Shown here piece by piece: positions 56,335 to 64,000 of a stretch of DNA of 64,000 bases. The notes under the pieces are model-generated. The model saw only the letters and a list, made by a program, of their open reading frames with translations, was not told the origin of the DNA and made no database searches. Within the stretch, counting starts at the first letter, position 1; each line of letters opens with the position of its first letter. A program made the translations under genes and the position numbers. Source of the DNA: Pseudomonadota bacterium (GTDB lineage Bacteria; Myxococcota_A; UBA796; SXON01); NCBI GenBank assembly GCA_005778355.1, contig SXON01000006.1, positions 1 through 64,000 on the forward strand, written 5' to 3'.

Positions 56335-56723
56335 GCCGTGCCCCGCGCCACGACGATGCGCTGTCGCTGCACCTCGCCGCCACGCACGCGGACGAGGTCG
56401 TAGGCGACTTCTACGACGAGGGGGCCGGGGCTGGACGCCGGGCGGCGGCGAACCTGGTCGCCCCAGTCGCGGGTGACGTAGTCCATCGCCGTGACGACGC
56501 CGGTTGGGGCGACGAACGCCGACGGATCGAGAGCGTGAAAGGAGGAGAACGCCGAGGGCTCGGACTCGGCACCGTCGACCAGGAAGACGGGGACCGCGCC
56601 GTAGTCGCGGGCGGCGATGTCGGCGTACATCGTGTAGCGCGAGAAGGGAAAGACCTCGCCGAGCAGGAGGCCGCCGAGCAAGTAGACCACGAAGGCGGTG
56701 ACAGCGGGTCGCGACAGGACCAT
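56325..56723 (-). CDS. Small membrane-anchored protein
   Basis: 132 aa. One TM helix (residues about 8-26) precedes a beta-rich extracytoplasmic domain with VFPFSRYTMYAD near the membrane. Family not recognised. First gene of a leftward pair with the six-TM protein; its upstream gap carries copy 2 of the 27-nt element. Confidence 0.6.
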   Translation of the reverse strand: MVLSRPAVTAFVVYLLGGLLLGEVFPFSRYTMYADIAARDYGAVPVFLVDGAESEPSAFSSFHALDPSAFVAPTGVVTAMDYVTRDWGDQVRRRPASSPGPLVVEVAYDLVRVRGGEVQRQRIVVARGTAWP

Positions 56724-56736
56724 CTCGGACTGGGGT

Positions 56737-56763
56737 AAGTCTTAACCCTTAACCTCCGACACC
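56737..56763. repeat. 27-nt shared upstream element, copy 2
   Basis: Identical to 51129-51155 at 26 of 27 positions. It lies 25 nt upstream of the MoxR start and 13 nt upstream of the divergent small-membrane-protein gene. Because its distance to the start codons differs from copy 1, it is not a ribosome-binding site but more likely a transcription-factor site or promoter. Confidence 0.75.
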
Positions 56764-56788
56764 TTTTTGGCGGGGTTACCCTCGCGCC

Positions 56789-57925
56789 ATGCTGATCGAG
56801 CAAGCGGTCCCGCGGGTGCGCGAGGCGGTGCGAACCGCCCGGGAAGGGCTGGTTGAACGCGAGTCGCTGGTGGAGGCGATCGTGCTGGCGGCGGTGGCCG
56901 GGGAGCACGTCCTGGTGATTGGCCCGCCGGGCACGGCCAAGTCGGAGGCGGCGCGCCGGGTAGCGCGGGCCCTGGGGGGAACCACCTTCGAGTATCTACT
57001 GGGGCGCTTCACCGAGCCCAACGAGATCTTCGGCCCCATCGACCTGCGCAGGCTGCGCGAGGGCGCGGTGGAGGTCGAGACCGCCGGGATGCTTCCGGAA
57101 GCGGAGATCGCCTTCCTCGACGAGGTTTTTCTCGGCAGCACGGCCATCCTCAACACCCTGCTCGGCGTGCTCAACGAGCGCGTTTTCCGCCGCGGCAGCA
57201 CCGTGAAGGCCTGTCCCCTCCGGGTGTGCGTGGGGGCGAGCAACGCCCTGCCCGACGACGACGCCCTCGCCGCCTTCGCCGATCGCTTCCTCCTTCGCTG
57301 TTTCGTGGAGCCGGTGGGCGACCCCTTCCTCGAGGAGCTCCTGGAGCAAGGATGGGGGGTGCAGGGGCCGCCGCCGGGGCCCGTCCCCGGGGCGATGACC
57401 GCACTCGACACGCTCAGCGCCGCCGTGCGGGGCGTCGACCTGGGCCCGGCTCGCGGGGCGCTCGCGCACTCGGTACGACTGCTGAGAAAAGCAGGGGTCA
57501 CCCTGCCGGATCGGCGAGTGGTCCGCGTGCAGAAACTGGTCGCCGCCGCGGCCGTGCTCGACGGGCGCACCACGGCGCACGTGGGCGACCTCTGGCCGAT
57601 TGTCTACGCGGTCCCCGGCGCGCAGGGACAGTCCATCGCGCGCGAGGCGCTGGGCGAGCTCTTGAAAGCCAGCCAGAACGCGGCCTTGTCGGCGGCTGCC
57701 GCAGAGGCCTCGGGCGGACCGCTGGCGCGCGCGGCACGGGTCGTGGAGGCCGGAGAAGCGGTGCTCGCCGCGAGGCCCCGGGGCGACGAGCCGGCGCTCC
57801 TCGACGCGTGGACGCGCCGGGTAGAAGGGGTGGCGCGCGAGATCGACGCGAGCTTCAACCCGCAGGCGATGCCCGAGAGCCTGTCGTCGCTCCGCTCGCG
57901 CGTGGCGCAGGTGCTGACGGGGTGA
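56789..57925 (+). CDS. MoxR-family AAA+ ATPase
   Basis: 378 aa. GPPGTAKS (residues 45-52) is Walker A and FLDEVF (109-114) Walker B; ASNALPDD is sensor 1. MoxR proteins are chaperone-like ATPases usually paired with vWA proteins that they load or activate with metal. It is the first gene of a four-gene operon in which every junction is a 4-nt overlap. With the two following propeller proteins it matches the MoxR-vWA-beta-propeller ternary systems described by Kaur and colleagues (2020) as NTP-dependent conflict systems. Expression may be driven by the 27-nt element upstream. Confidence 0.88.
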   Translation: MLIEQAVPRVREAVRTAREGLVERESLVEAIVLAAVAGEHVLVIGPPGTAKSEAARRVARALGGTTFEYLLGRFTEPNEIFGPIDLRRLREGAVEVETAGMLPEAEIAFLDEVFLGSTAILNTLLGVLNERVFRRGSTVKACPLRVCVGASNALPDDDALAAFADRFLLRCFVEPVGDPFLEELLEQGWGVQGPPPGPVPGAMTALDTLSAAVRGVDLGPARGALAHSVRLLRKAGVTLPDRRVVRVQKLVAAAAVLDGRTTAHVGDLWPIVYAVPGAQGQSIAREALGELLKASQNAALSAAAAEASGGPLARAARVVEAGEAVLAARPRGDEPALLDAWTRRVEGVAREIDASFNPQAMPESLSSLRSRVAQVLTG

Positions 57926-58344
57926 TCGACCCGACCGCCCGCGAGGCGCCAGTTGTCCCGCGTTGGGTTGACCGGGCGGCGCCGCTGGCTCCAGTGGCGG
58001 TCTACGCCGAGGGGCCCGCACGCCTGCGACTGCGTGACGCCCTCCTACGACGGCGGTCACTGGCCGGGCTGGCGGGCGTCGGGAACGCCTCGGTGCTCGT
58101 CGTCACCGGCGAGGCGCTCCCCTGGGCCGAGGGGGTGGGCTACCTCGGCCGTGATCCCGACGCGCCCGGCGTCCTCTTGCCCACGCTGCGGCGCCCAGCC
58201 GTCCCCCTCGATCTCTTCGCCACCGCCGTGCTGGCCCGCGCGCCCCGCGACGCCTGGCCCCTCGCCGTGATCGAACCCGGCCTGCTCGTGCCGCTGGGTC
58301 ATGCCCGTGGCCTCGCCCACGACGACTTGCGTTTCCTGGCATGA
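57922..58344 (+). CDS. Small protein of MoxR/propeller operon (bpX0-like position)
   Basis: 140 aa. GTG at 57922 overlaps the MoxR stop (GTGA) and its own stop overlaps the next start. Alternating strands and helices (SVLVVTGEALPWAEGVGYLGRD) suggest a compact alpha/beta domain. The family is not recognisable by eye, but size and position fit the small bpX0-type component of ternary systems. A role as adaptor between ATPase and propeller is inference. Confidence 0.65.
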   Translation: MIDPTAREAPVVPRWVDRAAPLAPVAVYAEGPARLRLRDALLRRRSLAGLAGVGNASVLVVTGEALPWAEGVGYLGRDPDAPGVLLPTLRRPAVPLDLFATAVLARAPRDAWPLAVIEPGLLVPLGHARGLAHDDLRFLA

Positions 58345-60095
58345 CGACGCTCCCGCCCGAGCTCGCCCCGTGGGCACCGCTCCTCGCCGCGCTGGCGCCC
58401 GACCTGCAACCCGAGGTGGGTCGCCTAGCCCGGCGGATCGAGGCGGCCATTGGTCCCTTGCGGCCCCGCCGTCCCGAGCCGGGGGGGGAGCCGGACGGGT
58501 ACCGCGGCATCGATCGGCGCGGTCCCTACGACCGCCTCTTGCTCAGCGAGTGGGCCTACCTCGACGAGGTTCCCGACGAGTTCATCCGTCGCGCCGCCAG
58601 CCGGGAGCAAGCCTACTACCAGCTCGATCATCGTTCCCCGCGTGGCGGCATGTCCTGCCACGCGGTGTTCGACGCGGGGCCCGGCTCGGTCGGCCTGCCG
58701 CGCATCGTGCACGTGGCGATGCTGGTGGTGCTCGCCCGGCGCGCCACCGAGGCGGGCGCCGAGTTCAGCTTCCGGGTGGCGCAGCGCCCCACGCTGGTGC
58801 ATCGACAGGTGAGCGGCACCACGCTCCGGGCCGTCCTGGCCTCACGCTCGGCGCAGCCCTTCGCCGTGCCGCCCGGCCTCTTGGGTCACGACGAGCTGTG
58901 GTTCGTCGGCGGCGAGGCGGTGCGCAACGCGCCCGGTCACCTCGCGCTCGTGGAGGAGGTGCTGGAGCCCGGCGAGAGCCAGCTTGACGTGACGCTTTCG
59001 CGACCGCGTCGCTCGCCGTCCACCCTGCGGCTCGCCGCGCCCCCCTCGCCCGTGCGGCGGCGCCTGGTGACCGACCCCTGTCCACCCGCTGCCGGACGCA
59101 GGGTGGACGCACCCCGCTCGGACCCTCTCTGGCGGAACCTGCCCCTCGAGGCCGTCGACCCGGCGCGCGTCCGCTTCTACCCGGGCACCTCGCAGCTTTT
59201 CTGCTACTGCGACAACGGCACGGTGCTGGCGTGGAGCCTCGCCAAGGTGCCCGCGCATGGCGTGCCCAAGCCAAGGATCGACAGCATGGGCCTCGAGCCC
59301 AACCGCGTGGCTCTGGGCTGGTATCAGCAGCGTTTTCTCAGTGTCCGCCTGCACGAGCGCGAGGTGATCGTCTGGGGCCGCGGCATCAACTGGCGGCTGG
59401 AATGGGCTGGGCTGGCGCCCGCGCCAGGTGGGACCGACGCGTTCGTCGTGGTGCCCCCGGACTCTGCAGAGCGTTCGGTCTTCTTCATCGACGGCGAAGA
59501 ACGGCTGTGGCGAGCCGACGACAAGGGGCTCGAGCTGCTCGGCGAGGGCTGCACCGCCATCCGACCAGCCAGCAGCGGCGTGCTCAGCGCGTGGCGCCGC
59601 GGTGACGGGACCCAGCTTCGCATCACCTGGCCGCTGGGAACCCACAGCGAGCCGATGCTCGTGCCCGGCGAGCGCCCACTGTTTGGTCGCGAATACCCTT
59701 GGTCGCACCCGCAGAACCGGATCTTCGAGGTGGGCGAGCAAGTGACGACCGCCCTGGTGCACCCCCACTACCGTGGCGACACCAAGGACTGGGAAACCTG
59801 CCTCGCCACCCGGGCGGAATTGCCCCTCCCGCCCGGAGAGATCGTCGGCTGCGCCTTTGCCCACCACGGCGAGCCGGAGCCGAAGCTGCAGCTCGTGGTC
59901 GTGGCCTGGAACGCCGGCGAGGGGGCCTTCGTTCGTTATCCGGACGGCGCGCGGCTGCACGTGCCCCGGACCCCGCTCGGCGCCCAGCTCGATGACAGCG
60001 GCGAGAGGGTGGCCTTCATCACCCCGGAGAAGACCGTGGAGCTGTGGGGCTTCGAGGGGGAACGCCCCCTCATGCTGCGAGACCGCCCGCGATGA
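58341..60095 (+). CDS. Degenerate vWA-like plus beta-propeller protein (bpX-type)
   Basis: 584 aa, ATG overlapping the previous stop. Residues about 100-170 read like a vWA core: strand MSCHAVFDAGPGS, helix LPRIVHVAMLVVLARRA, then strand AEFSFRVAQ. The metal-site DxSxS is replaced by Asp-Ala-Gly-Pro, so metal binding is doubtful. From about residue 270, four-stranded blades of about 40 residues (LFCYCDNGTVLAWSLA, VFFIDGEERLWRADD) form a beta-propeller. This could be the vWA component otherwise missing from the operon. The assignment to a bpX family is by context and pattern. Confidence 0.7.
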   Translation: MTTLPPELAPWAPLLAALAPDLQPEVGRLARRIEAAIGPLRPRRPEPGGEPDGYRGIDRRGPYDRLLLSEWAYLDEVPDEFIRRAASREQAYYQLDHRSPRGGMSCHAVFDAGPGSVGLPRIVHVAMLVVLARRATEAGAEFSFRVAQRPTLVHRQVSGTTLRAVLASRSAQPFAVPPGLLGHDELWFVGGEAVRNAPGHLALVEEVLEPGESQLDVTLSRPRRSPSTLRLAAPPSPVRRRLVTDPCPPAAGRRVDAPRSDPLWRNLPLEAVDPARVRFYPGTSQLFCYCDNGTVLAWSLAKVPAHGVPKPRIDSMGLEPNRVALGWYQQRFLSVRLHEREVIVWGRGINWRLEWAGLAPAPGGTDAFVVVPPDSAERSVFFIDGEERLWRADDKGLELLGEGCTAIRPASSGVLSAWRRGDGTQLRITWPLGTHSEPMLVPGERPLFGREYPWSHPQNRIFEVGEQVTTALVHPHYRGDTKDWETCLATRAELPLPPGEIVGCAFAHHGEPEPKLQLVVVAWNAGEGAFVRYPDGARLHVPRTPLGAQLDDSGERVAFITPEKTVELWGFEGERPLMLRDRPR

Positions 60096-62680
60096 GCGCT
60101 CCGACGCTACATCCGGGGAGCGTGGTGGCCCACGCCATCTGGTTTCCGCCCGGCACCCGGGGTGTCCGGTCGCGGGTGATGGCCCTCTGGACGCCCGGCT
60201 GCTCGGCGGCCGCGCTCGGGGGTGGCGTGTGTTTGACCCTCGCGGAGCCCGCCCGGATGCGCACCCGCGAGGCGCCCGGCTACTTGCTGGTGGACAAGAG
60301 CGCGGTTCAGGGCGTCAAGGGCGCCGAGGGCGTGGCGCTCCTGCAAGGCGGCGAGGTGTGCTTCGCGCGTCCGGTGCCTCTGGACGCCGCCACCTGGATC
60401 GACCTCGCGGGCTTCACCGTGGCCAACGTGGTCCCGCTCGGCCCGCCGCCGACCCCGGTCGCTGCCCCGCAGGGCTTCGACGTCCGGGTGGCGCTGAAGC
60501 GCCCACCACCGACGGCGGAGGCCCAGGCCACAGGGGCAGCGCTGGCCCTCCCGGCCCCGGCTCCGACGGCGCTGGGCGGGGCCCTCGCCACGGTGGGGCA
60601 GTGGCTGTTGAAGCTCACCCAGGCGCCGTCCCCCGGACCGGGGCAGGGCGGTGGAGCGGGAAACGTCCCGGCGCCTTCGCGGCCCCATGAGCCGGCCTGG
60701 TGGCAGCGCGCCCTCCGCCGCGTGGCCGCCCCCCTGTGGGGACCCCTGCTCGGCGGCGTCCACGCACGCCATCTCGCCAAGCTCTTCGATCTCTTCGATA
60801 CCGGCAAGCTCGAGGAGGCCCTTCGCCACGCCATTCCGCTCGGTGGCGAGGGCCTGGGCGGCCTCGGCGCCCCCTGGCAACTCCCGGGCCCGCGGCAGGA
60901 CCTGGCGCTCGGCGGGGCCACTGGCCCGGGCACCTCGCTCGGCCTCGCGAGCGACGTGTACAAGCAGCTCGAAGCGATGTACGAGCGCGCGCTGGAAAAA
61001 CTGCTCGCCGAGAAGAAGATCGACGAGGCGGTGTTCGTGCTGGTGGAGCTCCTGCGCGCCCACGCGCGGGCGGTGGACCTTCTGGAGCGGGAGAAACGCT
61101 TCGAGCTCGCCGCGGAGATTGCCATCAAGGGAAACCTGCCGCCCGAGCGGGCCATTCGCCTTTACCTCCTCGCCGGGCAACCGGCGAAGGCTGCCCTCCT
61201 GGCGCGGCGAACGGGGAGCTTCGCCGTGGCCTGTTCGCTGTTGCAGCGCGACAACGCCGCCCTCGCGCTAGTGCTCCGGCGGGCCTGGGCCGAGTCGCTC
61301 GCGCGACAGGGCGACGCGGCGGGCGCCTGCACCGTGGCCTGGGAAGCCCGGGAGCTGCGGGACTGGGCGATGCCGCTGCTCGACCAGGCCCTCGCACAGG
61401 GGGGTCCCGGCGGTGCCCGGCTGGTGGGCCACCTCCTGCGCGGCAAGGAAGGCGACTTCGAACGCGCGCGGGCGCGCGTGCTGCCGTTGCTCGAGGGCGA
61501 GGACTACGAGGCGGTCCAGCGACGCGTGGCCCTCGCGAACGGGCTCGTCGGCCAGCCGCGTGAGGAGGCGCGGGTGCTCCTCCGCGCCACGCTGCGTGGG
61601 CTCCTTGCCGACCAGGGGCGCTGGCCCGAGCTGGTCGACGCCGCCTTCGTGCGCACCCTCGCCGACCGGGCCGGCGATCCCGCCATCGCCGCCGACATCC
61701 CGTCGCTCGAGCGCCCCACGCGCGACCTCGGCACGCGCGCCGAGCCGATCCGCCTGCGCCTGGAGGAGCGAGGCGCCCTCGCGGTGCGCGACGTGGCCTG
61801 GCTGGGCGACGGGGGCTGTCTCGTGGCGCTCGGCGAGCTGGGCGCGCGCCTCTACGCCCGCGACGGCCGGGTGCGCACGAGCTTCCCCGAGCCGGCCGAC
61901 GCGCTGGTGCCCGCCGACAACCACCGGCGCTGCATTGGCGTGTCCCGCCGGGACTGGGGCCTGCGACTGTCGCATATCGATCTCGACAGCGGTACTGCCC
62001 GACGCTGGTACGACGCGAGCTTCACCGCCTTTGCCGACAGCACCGACGGGAGCATGTGGTTCGTGGCCGAGAAGGACTGCCTCGTGGGGGTAGACGTGCT
62101 CTCGGACGGACCGCGGTCGCTCTACCGTGTCAACCGGGTGGGCGGGCCCGTCCGCAGCATTGCTCGTGACACCACCACCATGACTGCCCTGATCGACGGG
62201 CAACAACGGGAACGATGGGTGCACGCGCTGGTGAACCTGCGACTCACCGCGCGCAAGTTCACGCTGGCGCCGGAACCGGGGGTGGCCGAGTGGCTCACGC
62301 CGGCGGGGACCCTGCACTCCTTGTCGCCGAGCTTCAAGGCCGCCGAGGGCACTGGCACGGCCTGGACCGTGCTCTTCGATCGCGAACCGCAGGGGACCAT
62401 CCCCTACGCCTGTGGACCGGTGCCCGACGTGGCGCGTCCGCTCGCGCTCGCCGAGGAACCCGGAACCAGTCGCCGGGCCGGCGCGTTCGCCTACCCCGGT
62501 GGCTGCGCGGTCTTGCTGTGGTCCTCCGGGCGGCTGGTGATGTCGATGGAGCTGCCCCGGGCCGCCACCTGCGGCCTTCGTTTCCGCGAGGGCACGCTCG
62601 CGCTCTGGGACGACCAGGGCAGGGTGCTGGTGCTCGAGACGCGCACCGGGTCGGTGCTGCGAGGGTTGCGGGTGCGATAG
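60092..62680 (+). CDS. Large beta-propeller/helical protein of MoxR operon (bpX-type)
   Basis: 862 aa, ATG overlapping the previous stop. The N-terminal 150 residues are a beta domain, then a Pro/Ala/Gly linker. Residues about 220-520 are helical repeats (TPR-like), including EKLLAEKKIDEAVFVLVELL. The C-terminal 320 residues are blade-like units (VRDVAWLGDGGCLVALGELG.., SMWFVAEKDCLVGVDVL), a beta-propeller. This fits the large effector or platform subunit of MoxR-vWA-bpX systems, but the subtype is not assigned. No membrane segment. Last gene of the operon. Confidence 0.7.
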   Translation: MSAPTLHPGSVVAHAIWFPPGTRGVRSRVMALWTPGCSAAALGGGVCLTLAEPARMRTREAPGYLLVDKSAVQGVKGAEGVALLQGGEVCFARPVPLDAATWIDLAGFTVANVVPLGPPPTPVAAPQGFDVRVALKRPPPTAEAQATGAALALPAPAPTALGGALATVGQWLLKLTQAPSPGPGQGGGAGNVPAPSRPHEPAWWQRALRRVAAPLWGPLLGGVHARHLAKLFDLFDTGKLEEALRHAIPLGGEGLGGLGAPWQLPGPRQDLALGGATGPGTSLGLASDVYKQLEAMYERALEKLLAEKKIDEAVFVLVELLRAHARAVDLLEREKRFELAAEIAIKGNLPPERAIRLYLLAGQPAKAALLARRTGSFAVACSLLQRDNAALALVLRRAWAESLARQGDAAGACTVAWEARELRDWAMPLLDQALAQGGPGGARLVGHLLRGKEGDFERARARVLPLLEGEDYEAVQRRVALANGLVGQPREEARVLLRATLRGLLADQGRWPELVDAAFVRTLADRAGDPAIAADIPSLERPTRDLGTRAEPIRLRLEERGALAVRDVAWLGDGGCLVALGELGARLYARDGRVRTSFPEPADALVPADNHRRCIGVSRRDWGLRLSHIDLDSGTARRWYDASFTAFADSTDGSMWFVAEKDCLVGVDVLSDGPRSLYRVNRVGGPVRSIARDTTTMTALIDGQQRERWVHALVNLRLTARKFTLAPEPGVAEWLTPAGTLHSLSPSFKAAEGTGTAWTVLFDREPQGTIPYACGPVPDVARPLALAEEPGTSRRAGAFAYPGGCAVLLWSSGRLVMSMELPRAATCGLRFREGTLALWDDQGRVLVLETRTGSVLRGLRVR

Positions 62681-62690
62681 CACCCAGCCC

Positions 62691-63104
62691 ATGACCACCC
62701 CGCTCTACGCCCTCCTCGGCTTCTGCCTCTGGACCGCTGTCCTTCTCTGCGCCGGCATCGCGCCCTTCCGCGTCGGCTCCGTGCTCATGGGCAAGGCCAA
62801 GCCCTCGAGCTTCCCGGCCGACCAGCCCCACGGTCCGGACTGGTACCGTCGGCTGATGCGGGCACACGGCAACTGCGTGGAGAATCTCCCGCTTTTCGCG
62901 TCGGTCGTGCTGGTGGGACACGTGTCCGGATACGCGTCGAGCACGTTTGACACGCTGTCACTTGTGTACCTGGGCGCTCGCGTTTGCCAGTCCATCGCGC
63001 ACATCAGCTCGGGACGGTCACTGGTGATCAACGTGCGGTTCACCTTCTTTGTCACCCAGCTCGCGTGCCTGGTCTGGATGGGCTTCCTGGTGGCGCGGGG
63101 GTAA
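62691..63104 (+). CDS. MAPEG-family membrane protein
   Basis: 137 aa with four TM helices. RLMRAHGNCVENLPLFA matches the conserved RAHxNxxENLPLF glutathione-binding region of MAPEG proteins (microsomal glutathione transferase/eicosanoid enzymes). Expected activity is glutathione conjugation or peroxidase. It is 10 bp after the MoxR operon, possibly read-through, and converges on the small lipoprotein gene. Confidence 0.85.
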   Translation: MTTPLYALLGFCLWTAVLLCAGIAPFRVGSVLMGKAKPSSFPADQPHGPDWYRRLMRAHGNCVENLPLFASVVLVGHVSGYASSTFDTLSLVYLGARVCQSIAHISSGRSLVINVRFTFFVTQLACLVWMGFLVARG

Positions 63105-63107
63105 CGT

Positions 63108-63536
63108 CTACTCCCAGTCCACCCGCACGCCCGAGTAGGTCCACCGCGCGCTGCACAGCTCCACGCCGCGCGCGTAGAGCTCCACGCAGTCGTCGCCGCT
63201 GCAGGTGTAGAACCAGTCCACCTGCCCGTGGAGCGCCTCGGGACCGCTCCAGGCGCCCGTCCACGAGCGCGCAAGCGTGAGGGTGGCGTCGAGTCCCGCG
63301 TCGTCGAGCTGGTCGACCTCGGGGGTGAAGTCGCAGGCGTAGTCCATGCCGGAAAGACGACACTCGTGCTCGTCGAGCCAGGCGCGCTCGTCGGACACCA
63401 CCACCTCGATGGCGTACATCGACTCCGGCTCGTGGAACGGGCCGCTGCCCACCGTGCAGGTGGTGCTCCAGTCCTCGCTGAACACGAGGTAGTCGCCGGG
63501 TCGCGGCGCGCAGGCGACGAACAGCAGCCAGATCAC
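63108..63536 (-). CDS. Small Cys-rich lipoprotein
   Basis: 142 aa. GTG at 63536 overlaps the upstream stop by 4 nt and gives MIWLLFVAC, lipobox Cys at residue 9. The rest is a beta domain with several Cys (CTVG, ECRL, YACDF, YTCSGDDC, LCSA), likely disulfide-bonded. Not recognised. A more upstream ATG would add 11 residues within the neighbouring coding region. Confidence 0.65.
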   Translation of the reverse strand: MIWLLFVACAPRPGDYLVFSEDWSTTCTVGSGPFHEPESMYAIEVVVSDERAWLDEHECRLSGMDYACDFTPEVDQLDDAGLDATLTLARSWTGAWSGPEALHGQVDWFYTCSGDDCVELYARGVELCSARWTYSGVRVDWE

Positions 63537-64000
63537 GGCGGAGTTGTACCACCATCCACGTGCGTCCACACGCTGCGGATGCGCATCGGCCAGCCCGTCT
63601 TGGTGGGCACCGGGCGCGTCTTGAGGGTGAAGTCCTTGCGAAAATGCACGGTGAAGTCGTGGCCGAGCTTGTCGTCGGGCACCACCGCCGTGGGCCAGTA
63701 GCCGTCGGCCATGGCGCGCTCGATCATGGCCACGTCGGGGTAGTACACGCCGCGCTTGTGGTCGATGTCCCAGAGCGAGATAAGCGCAAAGCTACCTTTC
63801 TTGCCGGCGAGGTGGGCGTAGAAGGGCGCGTGCGGGATGAGGATGGGGTCGGGCAGGTCGCGGAGCTCGTCGACCAGGGCGAGGATGCGCTCCGCCTCGC
63901 CCGGCTGGGGCAAGAAACGCTTGAGGTCCTCGGCGCGCACCGCGTAGCACTGGGCGGCCACGAGCAAGGTGGCGAGCACCCGGGCGTAGGACGTCCCCAC
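63533..64000 (-). CDS. C-terminal part of a membrane glycosyltransferase-like protein (cut by window edge)
   Basis: At least 155 residues visible; the 5' end lies beyond 64000. A hydrophobic stretch (RVLATLLVAAQCYAV) is followed by a soluble tail with RILALVDELRDLPDPILIPHAPFYAHLAGKK and DFTLKTRPVPTKTG. This resembles the periplasmic end of GT39/PMT-like integral membrane glycosyltransferases (the ALPGxVLVPxHPYYAxLAGK pattern). The catalytic N-terminal part is not in view, so the call is provisional. Confidence 0.6.
   Translation of the reverse strand: MGTSYARVLATLLVAAQCYAVRAEDLKRFLPQPGEAERILALVDELRDLPDPILIPHAPFYAHLAGKKGSFALISLWDIDHKRGVYYPDVAMIERAMADGYWPTAVVPDDKLGHDFTVHFRKDFTLKTRPVPTKTGWPMRIRSVWTHVDGGTTPP

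Overview
The window is very GC-rich and densely coding (46 protein genes called, one cut by the right edge). It most resembles a myxobacterium-like lineage (Myxococcota or a neighbouring former deltaproteobacterial group). The signs are a secreted protein with thrombospondin type 3 repeats ending in a MYXO-CTERM-like Cys-rich/TM/Arg tail, an OmpA protein with a TSP3-like linker, many lipoproteins, a futalosine-pathway menaquinone enzyme, and MoxR/beta-propeller and FtsZ-like gene sets. No rRNA, tRNA, CRISPR array, integrase or transposase was recognised. The phylum call is inference.

Layout. (1) 0.1-20.2 kb is an island of two leftward operons around one rightward gene. Operon B (20235 to 12232) encodes a helical-repeat protein, three coiled-coil proteins (one TM-anchored), a Ycf46-like double-AAA ATPase and a small radical SAM protein; consecutive genes overlap by 4 nt, except one 14-nt overlap. 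A CorA-like GMN protein faces it. Operon A (10560 to 132) encodes a membrane von Willebrand A protein, a tubulin/FtsZ-like GTPase, a two-TM protein and a 1221-aa membrane protein that looks like a catalytically dead MrfA-type helicase fused to an HExxH peptidase. (2) 20.3-26.6 kb: M48 protease, MqnC-like radical SAM enzyme and three lipoproteins. (3) 26.6-32.3 kb: aldo/keto reductase, CHAP-like amidase lipoprotein, M15 peptidase lipoprotein coupled to an AAA/PD-(D/E)XK protein, and an L,D-transpeptidase. (4) 32.6-38.0 kb: PhoD phosphatase, sulfatase-fold lipoprotein, propeller-like lipoprotein and a methyltransferase. (5) 38.0-43.0 kb: a structured intergenic region with an intrinsic terminator, SNF2 and SWIM proteins, and an RlmN/Cfr-like enzyme. 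(6) 43.0-48.5 kb: a heavy-metal RND efflux operon behind a consensus sigma-54 promoter, with His-rich proteins. (7) 48.5-56.7 kb: hydrolase, metallo-beta-lactamase lipoprotein, methyltransferase, OmpA, TSP3 protein and two membrane proteins. (8) 56.8-62.7 kb: a four-gene MoxR/beta-propeller operon, every junction a 4-nt overlap. (9) 62.7-64 kb: MAPEG protein, small lipoprotein and the end of a membrane glycosyltransferase-like gene.

How it fits together. Two gene sets look like multi-protein NTP-driven machines at or near the membrane: vWA/FtsZ-like plus AAA/coiled-coil at the left, and MoxR/bpX at the right. Both resemble classes proposed in comparative-genomic work (FtsZ-like membrane-remodelling systems; MoxR-vWA-beta-propeller ternary systems). 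The pairing with a dead helicase/peptidase fusion, a radical SAM protein and a CorA-like protein is, as far as I know, not described. Other notable signals are at least ten lipoproteins with extremely short, uncharged signal peptides whose starts are fixed by adjacent stop codons, and a 27-nt near-identical element upstream of two transcription units 5.6 kb apart.
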